A stretch of 45,722 nucleotides of DNA from JBCCBV01 sp039033855. GTDB taxonomy: Bacteria > Planctomycetota > Phycisphaerae > Phycisphaerales > Phycisphaeraceae. A program made the translations under genes and the position numbers. This document shows, one piece after another, positions 8,496-15,500 of the stretch (position 1 is the first letter of the stretch; each line of letters starts with the position of its first letter). The notes beneath the pieces were generated by a model. That model saw nothing but the letters and a program-made list of their open reading frames with translations. It had not been told where the DNA came from and made no database searches. Where the stretch lies: positions 1-45,722 of the forward strand of contig JBCCBV010000023.1 of NCBI GenBank assembly GCA_039033855.1. The letters are read 5' to 3'.

Positions 8496-9288
8496 CGTGC
8501 GCCCCCAACCACCCCGCGCCGCCCGCGACCTCCAGCACGCCGCCCATGGACGCCACCACAGGCACGGCCAACACCCCCCCGATCGCGGCGCCGATCACCA
8601 GCGCTAAACCCGACTTCACACCCGAAGCAAGCGACGCCTCGCCCCAGCCCAGGGACCGCCCCGCAACGCCCATCGACAAGTCGATCACCAGCGCCGCCAC
8701 CAGCCACGGCGCCGACACCAAGAGCGCCACCTCCAACAAGCGTGAAGACCACCCAATCGCCATCTGACCGACCGACGCGTCCATCGCCCAGGCTACGCCG
8801 ACCGGCGCCCGTTCGAGGCCTTGCCAAATCGCCGTGACCAGCGCCCGCAACCCGCCGAGCGCCGCGAACACCGCCAAGGCCAACGGCGCCGCCAACCGCT
8901 CGAACACCCGCCAATCGCCGGGCCGGTCCGGCAGCCGCGCCGGCGTCATCGCCCAGACCAGCGCACCACCCCGCGCGTGATCCACCAGCGCCCCCGACGC
9001 CCGCGCCGCGTCGAACACCAGCCGGACCAGCCACGCCAGCACCGCGCCGATGAGCAGTTCCTGCCCCGCGAGCGCCGCCCAATCCCACGACGCGACCGCC
9101 ACGCCCGACACCGCACCCCCAAACGCCGGGCCGAGCACCATGCCGAGCACCCCCGCGGCGCCCACCCGCACCGGCCAAGGCGCAGCCGAACCGCCGAGCA
9201 CCGGCGTCCACAACGCCATCGGCAACAAGCGGAGCGTCACCAATAGCCCCGCCGACCAACCGGCCGTGTCCAAGCCGAGCGCGGTCAC
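8488..9288 (-). CDS. sctT: Type III secretion export apparatus protein SctT (FliR family)
   Basis: A 266-residue inner-membrane protein with about six hydrophobic segments. FliR/SctT proteins form the export gate together with SctR and SctS. Family-like features are the early LRLLPMALWTPVLGG stretch, the central GQELLIGAVLAWLVRLVFDAARASGALVD segment (corresponding to the ExxxG...A...G region of FliR), and the late LVSAPWLVAALVIDLSMGVAGR block. The start is a GTG at 9288, whose GTGA overlaps the sctS stop; the reading frame is open further upstream but there lies inside sctS. The last 8 bp overlap sctU. This order, S-T-U, is the usual one in both flagellar and non-flagellar clusters. Confidence 0.88.
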   Translation of the reverse strand: MTALGLDTAGWSAGLLVTLRLLPMALWTPVLGGSAAPWPVRVGAAGVLGMVLGPAFGGAVSGVAVASWDWAALAGQELLIGAVLAWLVRLVFDAARASGALVDHARGGALVWAMTPARLPDRPGDWRVFERLAAPLALAVFAALGGLRALVTAIWQGLERAPVGVAWAMDASVGQMAIGWSSRLLEVALLVSAPWLVAALVIDLSMGVAGRSLGWGEASLASGVKSGLALVIGAAIGGVLAVPVVASMGGVLEVAGGAGWLGAHGG

Positions 9289-9554
9289 CGGCAGACCCCT
9301 TCGATCGCCAACCACAAACCGCCGGAGAAACGCACCCACTGTTCCGCCATCCACGCCCCCGCGATCAACAGCGCCCCGAGCGCCGCCGCCGCCTTGGGCG
9401 CCGCCGACAACGTCGTCTCGCGCACGCGCGTGGTGGCTACAAGAACCGACACCAGCAGCCCCGCGCCGAGCGCCGCCAGCGCCGCGGGTGCCGCCAGCAA
9501 CGCAGACAGCCACAGCGCCTCTTGCACCAGCCGCCACCACGGGTCCGCCAACAT
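9285..9554 (-). CDS. sctS: Type III secretion export apparatus protein SctS (FliQ family)
   Basis: An 89-residue protein with two hydrophobic hairpin segments (about 13-40 and 52-72), the length and topology of FliQ/SctS. LGAGLLVSVLVATTRVRETTLS corresponds to the conserved G-x-x-V-x-L-x-Q-x-x-T-Q-x-x-E-x-T-L region, although the usual Gln residues are replaced. The ATG at 9554 is preferred over the TTG just before it because AGAAGG lies 8 bases upstream. Its stop overlaps the GTG of sctT (GTGA), and it follows sctR by 37 bp. SctS subunits stack with SctR and SctT into the entrance pore of the export gate. Confidence 0.87.
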   Translation of the reverse strand: MLADPWWRLVQEALWLSALLAAPAALAALGAGLLVSVLVATTRVRETTLSAAPKAAAALGALLIAGAWMAEQWVRFSGGLWLAIEGVCR

Positions 9555-9591
9555 CAAAACACCTTCTCAATCTGACCAGAGCAAAAGAACA

Positions 9592-10341
9592 TCAGCCGTA
9601 CCCCGACAGCAGGCCGCCGAACACCAACCCCCAGCCGTCGGCCAGCACGAAAAGCAGCAGCTTGAACGGCAGCGCCACCACCGTCGGCGACAACAACGGC
9701 ATGCCCAGCGACGCCAGCACCGTCGACACCGCCAAATCGATCACCAGGAACGGCAGCAGCACCAGCACACCCACCGCAAACGCTTCGGTCAACTCGGTGA
9801 GCAAGAACGCCGGCGCCAACACCGACACCGCGTAGCCCGCGTCGATCGGCGAACGACCCTCTTGTATTGTCGGTTCAAGACCCGCCAGCCCCTCGAACAG
9901 CGCGCGATCCTCGGGCGAGCTGTTCCGCAGCCAAAACCCGGTCACCGGCTCAAAACACGCCCGCCACCACAACTCCGCTTCGACGAGCGCGACGGGCTTG
10001 TCCGCTTGGTCAGGCGAGTCGCCGGGGTCTGCCGACTCGTTGGCCGATGTGATTTCGGGAGTCGAAGCCGCCTCGGCCGTCAACTGCTGGTAGTTCGCGT
10101 AGCTCTGCTCGGCGACCGGTCGCAGCACCACCGCCGAGAGCACCACCGCGAGCCCAACGATCACCGACGTCGGCGGCACGCCCGGCGCCCCCAGGCCCAG
10201 CCGAAGCAACCCGCCCACCACCGCCAACTTCGCAAACGACGTCAGCGCCGCCAGCACAAACGGCGCCGCCACCGCCAGCACCACCGCCAACGGCCACGTT
10301 GAAACCGACCCGGGATCGATCACCGCATGCGAAGCGTCCAT
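9592..10341 (-). CDS. sctR: Type III secretion export apparatus protein SctR (FliP family)
   Basis: A 249-residue protein of the FliP/SctR family, the pentameric core of the export gate. TSFAKLAVVGGLLRLGLG followed by VPPTSVIVGLAVVLS matches the N-terminal FliP signature, and LLPFLVIDLAVSTVLASLGM followed by PTVVALPFKLLLFVLADGW matches the C-terminal signature almost exactly. Between them is a hydrophilic, Ala/Glu/Asp-rich stretch (about residues 88-125) typical of the periplasmic loop. The ATG at 10341 has AAGGG seven bases upstream, which decides it over the GTG at 10347. The neighbours on both sides are FliO-like and SctS, the standard order. Confidence 0.93.
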   Translation of the reverse strand: MDASHAVIDPGSVSTWPLAVVLAVAAPFVLAALTSFAKLAVVGGLLRLGLGAPGVPPTSVIVGLAVVLSAVVLRPVAEQSYANYQQLTAEAASTPEITSANESADPGDSPDQADKPVALVEAELWWRACFEPVTGFWLRNSSPEDRALFEGLAGLEPTIQEGRSPIDAGYAVSVLAPAFLLTELTEAFAVGVLVLLPFLVIDLAVSTVLASLGMPLLSPTVVALPFKLLLFVLADGWGLVFGGLLSGYG

Positions 10342-10383
10342 CCACACGCCCTTCTTCTATCGGCCCTTCCGACACCCAAGCGA

Positions 10384-11046
10384 TCAGCCCGTGCCGGTCG
10401 GCCGTTCACGCAACGCCGCCTCGAACGATACCGCCGCCGGGCCCGACTCTTCGGTCGAAGCCCGCTTGACCGGCTTCATCGGACCCACGCCATCCGACAC
10501 CGGCACGCAAGGCCCGAGCCCACGTTCGCTCGACCCCAGCAAAAATCGTCTTCCATCCAGATTCAGCACATACATCCGACGGCCGCGTTCGAGGTTGATC
10601 GCGTGGTCGACTCGCAAGCCTTCGCTTGCGCCCTCGATCCCCGCCGTATGCGCAGCCCGCCGAGCCCAACGCTTGCGCCACAGCCGAGGCGCCACGACCG
10701 CGGCCAAAGCGATGAGCGTCAAGACGATGCCAAGCGCCACAATCGACCGCCGAACCGCGGCGCCCAGGTCGGGCCGGCCGGGCCGATCCGCAAGCGCTTG
10801 CGCCGCGCCATCTAAGGTCTCGGCTTCGCCAGCAGGATCGCGTGCTTGACGATCACCGGGCAACGCCGTGCCCGAGGCGCCCGCGTTATCAACGCGTGCG
10901 GGGCCCTGCTCGGCCGTCGCTTGCAGGCCCGGCAGAGCCCCCTCGGGCTGCGTCGCCGATTGCGCCGTCGAAGGCGGCGCCCAGGCGCATCCCGCAAAGG
11001 CGATCGCCAACCCCAGCCCGGCCGCCGCCGAACGCCGGGCGGTCAA
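10384..11046 (-). CDS. fliO: FliO-like export apparatus assembly protein
   Basis: A 220-residue protein with an N-terminal signal-like segment (residues 1-31, ending near PSTAQS), a low-complexity stretch, one membrane helix (SIVALGIVLTLIALAAVVAP, about 114-133), and a C-terminal cytoplasmic domain in which GRRMYVLNLDGRRFLLGSSE matches the FliO pattern (RLYVVxVGDRxLLLG). FliO helps FliP assemble in flagellar systems and is usually absent from injectisomes. I chose the TTG at 11046 because its TTGA overlaps the stop of sctJ, as elsewhere in this operon; the frame extends further upstream but inside sctJ. The call rests on the C-terminal motif, the topology and its place directly before sctR. 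Confidence 0.72.
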   Translation of the reverse strand: MTARRSAAAGLGLAIAFAGCAWAPPSTAQSATQPEGALPGLQATAEQGPARVDNAGASGTALPGDRQARDPAGEAETLDGAAQALADRPGRPDLGAAVRRSIVALGIVLTLIALAAVVAPRLWRKRWARRAAHTAGIEGASEGLRVDHAINLERGRRMYVLNLDGRRFLLGSSERGLGPCVPVSDGVGPMKPVKRASTEESGPAAVSFEAALRERPTGTG

Positions 11047-11906
11047 ACCGAGCCCCCCGTCGCAAGCGCTGCTGGAGAACCGACTTTGGTATGCCCAGAA
11101 CCTGATCTTGACCCCGCATCGCTCGTGGCCGCACGCAGCCGCCAAACCAGCACCAGAATCACCACGCCGAACAGCGCCAACGCCCCGTACAACATCCCCA
11201 ACAGGTCACGATCCGCCGCGTGGTCGGCGTCCGCTATGCCCGATACCGGCGTAACGCCCGCGGATCCCACGCGCGAAAGCGTCATCGCCACGTGCACGTC
11301 GGCTACGGCAAGCCCTTGCACCGATTGCGCCGCGATCTGCCGAACCTCATCGACCGAAGGAACAGCAAGCCCCGCGGACCCGTCGCCCCCTTCCAGATGC
11401 TTGATCACCACCGTGGCCGTGACACCCGAAAGCGGCTCGCGCGAACGGTCGAGCAAGCCCGCGCCGGGCGACTCGGGGATCGCCAGCAGCACCCGAGCTT
11501 CGACCACGCCGTCGTAGGTAAGCAAAGTGCGCTCAAGCTCTCCGCCGAGCGCGTGCATCAGCCGCATCCGGTCGTCCACGGCCGACGGCAAGACCCCGCC
11601 CGACTCGAGCGCTTCGGCCAGGCCCGGCCGGTCCGGCCTGGGTAGCCCCAGCGCAACCAGCGTGATCCGCGCCTCTTGCGCAGCTTCAGCCGGCGCCACG
11701 ATCTCCCAACCCGGGTTCCGACGGTCGCCGCTCGGCCGCTTTTCGACGCCATGCATCCCTTGAGCCAATAGCTCCACAACGATGCGGTTGGCTTCGAGTT
11801 CATCCGACGTGGTCGCCACAGACACGCCGCGGTCGCACCCGCCCGCCGTCGCCAAGATCAGCAACAGCCCGAGCGCAACCGGCAGACGACGCGACTCCGC
11901 GTTCAC
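11043..11906 (-). CDS. sctJ: Type III secretion inner-ring lipoprotein SctJ (YscJ/FliF family)
   Basis: A 287-residue lipoprotein with lipobox ATAGGC (Cys24). Two ring-building domains follow: the first contains EANRIVVELLAQGMHGVEK and WEIVAPAEAAQEARITLVALGLPRP, the second runs from about residue 105 and includes RTLLTYDGVVEARVLLAIPE and ATVVIKHLEG...VDEVRQIAAQSVQGL, all diagnostic of YscJ/FliF. A C-terminal membrane helix (about 232-254) completes the fold. Its length and lipobox fit the injectisome protein SctJ rather than flagellar FliF, which is about twice as long. It starts at a GTG overlapping the preceding gene's stop (GTGA) and its own stop overlaps the FliO-like start. Confidence 0.92.
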   Translation of the reverse strand: MNAESRRLPVALGLLLILATAGGCDRGVSVATTSDELEANRIVVELLAQGMHGVEKRPSGDRRNPGWEIVAPAEAAQEARITLVALGLPRPDRPGLAEALESGGVLPSAVDDRMRLMHALGGELERTLLTYDGVVEARVLLAIPESPGAGLLDRSREPLSGVTATVVIKHLEGGDGSAGLAVPSVDEVRQIAAQSVQGLAVADVHVAMTLSRVGSAGVTPVSGIADADHAADRDLLGMLYGALALFGVVILVLVWRLRAATSDAGSRSGSGHTKVGSPAALATGGSV

Positions 11907-12364
11907 GATGCGCCCCCGCCCGAGTCCGGCCCGCCGCCCGGCCGTTCGGTCAGCGCCGCGGCGTAAAGCTCTTCGAACAAGCGTGACAACGCCGGGTCGT
12001 TACGGATCGCTTCGGCCACGGCCTTGCCCGCGGCCGGCGTCGCGGCGCCCGACAAGCCCTTGACCACGCGGTCGTCCACCAAAGACTCGAGCACTTGTTG
12101 ACGGGAGTCGCCGCGCGCCACCCCGTCGCGGATCAGTCCCCGCATCGCCTGAGCGTCGATCGACGCTGTTGAGCCGGCCCGCTGCGGACCTGGGGCCGGA
12201 CCCCCGGCACCGCTCGCCCCGGCCGTGGGATCGAACCCCGGGCCTGACACGCCGGAAGCCCCGGCCGCGCCCGCCGCTTTGTCGATACGGCCCCCACGCC
12301 CCGGCCCGCCGACACGGCCAGGTCCAGACCCCGGCCCAGAACCCGATGCACCTTCGATTCCCAC
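11903..12364 (-). CDS. Gly/Ala-rich small protein, first gene of the type III operon
   Basis: Not recognised. The 153-residue product has a disordered Gly/Ser/Pro-rich first half and a helical second half (about 75-140: ASIDAQAMRGLIRDGVARG, then VLESLVDDRVVKGL, then KAVAEAIRNDPALSRLFEEL). I chose the GTG at 12364, seven bases after AGGAG; a GTG six bases earlier would sit on top of that ribosome site. Its stop overlaps the GTG of sctJ, so it is translationally coupled to it. In injectisome operons the gene just before sctJ often encodes the small inner-rod protein SctI, and the helical C-terminus would suit that, but there is no sequence proof. A secreted substrate or chaperone is equally possible. 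Confidence 0.65.
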   Translation of the reverse strand: MGIEGASGSGPGSGPGRVGGPGRGGRIDKAAGAAGASGVSGPGFDPTAGASGAGGPAPGPQRAGSTASIDAQAMRGLIRDGVARGDSRQQVLESLVDDRVVKGLSGAATPAAGKAVAEAIRNDPALSRLFEELYAAALTERPGGGPDSGGGAS

Positions 12365-12506
12365 GAGCACGCTCCTGTCAGGCGTCGCCGCGACCCGCGC
12401 CGACCGCACCAGCATAAACCGTCGCCCCCGCCACGACGGCACAATCCACCACAAGCCCCGTAACGTAAGCCAACTCCAGCCGATTCTTCCCGCGCAGATT
12501 TCGCCC

Positions 12507-15500
12507 ATGACCGACGCCGACCCGCCCGCCCCCAACGACCGGCCGAACGAATCCGACGCCTCCCAAGAGCCCGTCGAAGCCGTTGAGCCCGCCGCATCGG
12601 CCCCCAGCGACCCGGCCCTGGTCGTCAAAGCCGAGCACCGTGCCGTCTTCAGTTATGCGTTGCTTCAAAGCGGCGCGCCGATCCTCGAAACCGTCCGCAT
12701 CGAACACCAGGGCCAGCGCGCCTTCCAGGGCCTAAAGCTCCGCGTCCACCTCGCAGGTGAAGCCCCCTGCGCCGAAGCCCAACTCGGCCGGCTCGAACCC
12801 GGCCAACACGTCGAGCTGACCGACCTGCGCGTCGAGCCCGACCCCCGCGCCCTGGCCCGGCGGACCGAGCGCGAAAAGTCGCAGCTGGTGCTCGAAGTCC
12901 GCGACCCCGCCGGCATCCCTCTCGCCGAGCAGCGCCTGCCCATCGACCTGTTGCCCGCCGACCACTGGCCGGGCGTCAACGTGCTGCCCGAGGTGCTGGC
13001 CGCGTTCGTCACCCCCAACCACCCGGCACTCGAACCCCTGCTCGCCGACGCCGCGCAGCCCCTGGCCGAGGCTACCGGCTCGGGCGCGCTCGACGGCTAC
13101 CAATCGAAAGACCCGATCCGCGCCGCCCGCATCGCCGAAGCGATGTTCTTGGCCGTCCATCAAAAAGGCCTGCGCTACGTCAACCCGCCGGCCAGCTTCG
13201 AGCAGCAGGGCCAACGCGTGCGCTTCGTCGATCGGATCCTCGACTCCCAACAAGCCGCGTGCCTTGACTTGTCCCTGTTGCTCGCAAGTTTGTGGGAACA
13301 GGCCGGGCTCAACGCCCTGGTGCTTGTCGCCGACGGCCACGCCCTGCCCGCGATCTGGACGACAGACCAGCGCTTCCCCGACGCCGCGATCGACGACCTG
13401 GGCCCCGCCGCCAAGCGCGCCCAGCTCGACGAGATCCTGCCGGTGGAAGCCACGCACCTCACCCAGCCGGGCGCCGACTTCGCCGGCGCGGTCGATGCCG
13501 CCAGGCGGTGGCTGGCCGATCGCTCGGCCGGGCTCACCCTCGATGTGCGCCGCGCCCGTGAGGCAGGCGTACGCCCCCTGCCCCTCCACGCCGAACGCCC
13601 CGACGCCGACCCGCGCAACCCCAGCGCATCGCCCATCGATCCCGAAGCCGCGCCCGATCGCCGTTTCTCCCTCGACGTCGCCCCGGACCGGTTCGACCCC
13701 GAAGCCGAGCCCGCCCAAGTCGACCCCGCCGACCGGCTCGAACGCTGGAAGCGCAAGCTGCTGGACCTGTCGCTGTTCAACCGGCTGCTGAACCTCAAAG
13801 ACACCCAGCGGACCCTGCGCATCCTGGCGCCCGACCCCGCGGCGCTCGAAGACACCCTGGCCCAAGGCGCCGAGCTCGAGCTGCTGTCGCGCGGCCGTCT
13901 GCCCGAGTCGTTGGCGCAGCTCGCCGCCGCCGCCGAGCGCAGCCCCGATCAGCAGGCCGACCTAGACCGTTTCCTGACCGAGGAGCTCGGCCGAGGCCGC
14001 GCCTATGTCGACCACCCGCCCGCCGAAGCCGAAAAGCGCCTGCTCAACCTCTACCGCGAGGCCCGCACCAGCCTCGAAGAGACCGGCAGCAACCTGCTGA
14101 ACCTCGGCCTCGGTCGGCTGGCCTGGTACGAGTCGCCCACCGCGCCCAAAACCCGACGCGCCCCCCTGCTGCTCATGCCCCTGCGCCTGACCCGCGTCCG
14201 GGCCGAACAGACCTACCGCATCGCGCTCACCGAAGAACCCCCGCGCCCCAACGCCGCGCTGCTCGAGATGCTCCGCGTCGACTTCGGCCTCGACGAACCC
14301 GCGCTCCGACAACTGCCCGAAGACACCGACGGCGTCGACGTTCAGCAAGTCTGGCGCCGCTTCCAGCACGTCGTGAAAGACATGCCCCGCTGGGCCGTCG
14401 AGCCCTCGGCAGACGTCGGGCTGTTCTCCTTCAACAAGTTCCTGATGTGGCTCGACCTCGAAGAGCGCGGCGACCAGCTCCGCCAATCCCCGCTGGCCCG
14501 CTGGCTGCTCGATCGCGACCCCGCCGCCTTGGACCGTTCGCCCTTTCCCAGCCGATCCGAACTCGACCACCAACCGCCCGACCAGGCCCCGCTGTGCACG
14601 CGCGACGCCGACTCCTCGCAGCTCGCCGCCGTCGCCGCCGCCACGTCGGGCCGAACCTTCGTGCTCGAAGGCCCGCCCGGCTCCGGCAAGAGCCAGACCA
14701 TCACCAACCTCATCGCCGACGCCCTGGGCAAAGGCCAGCGCGTGCTGTTCGTCGCCGAAAAGCAAGCGGCGCTATCGGTTGTCCGCCGAAGGCTCGAGCA
14801 AGACGGCCTGGGCCCGTTCGTCTTCGAGCTCCATTCCAACAAGGCCCGCAAGATCGAAGCCCTCGACCAGCTGCGCGAAGCGCTCGAGCTCGGCCGAAAG
14901 AACGAGCCGCGCTCTTGGTCGCGCCATTGCGAAGACCTGCACGCCCAGCGCGGGGCGCTATCGGCATACGCCGACCAGTTGCACGCCGAGCGTGCCTCGG
15001 GCGAGTCGGTCTTCCAGAACGTCGGTCGGCTGGCCGCGCTGCGCGACACCGGCCCGGTGGACCTGCCCGACCTCGACGCCCCTTCGCTCGACGCCAACCG
15101 GCTACACGCCTTGCGCCAAACCGCAGACGACCTCGATAACGCGGTGGATTGGATCGGCCCGCCCGCCCGGCACCCGCTCGCCGGCGTGGGCGTCGTGGAG
15201 ATGCCGCTGGACCTGCCCCGCCGGGCCGGCGCCGACCTCGAATCACTCCAAGCCGCCAGCCGGACCCTGCGACAAGCCATCACACCCGCCGCCGCAGAGG
15301 CGCTCGGCCTGTACCCGGATGCTCAGGCCGTGGCGACCTGCCCGCACCGCTGGCTGAACGAGTTGGCCCTGCGTTTGCTCTCGCCCGAGCCGGTCGGCCC
15401 CGCGCTGTTCGACGAACCACAATGGTCTTCTTTCCAAGAGAGCTTCGAGTCGGCGGCCGAGCAAGGCGCCGCGCGCGACGCCGAGCAAGCCGCCCTGGCC

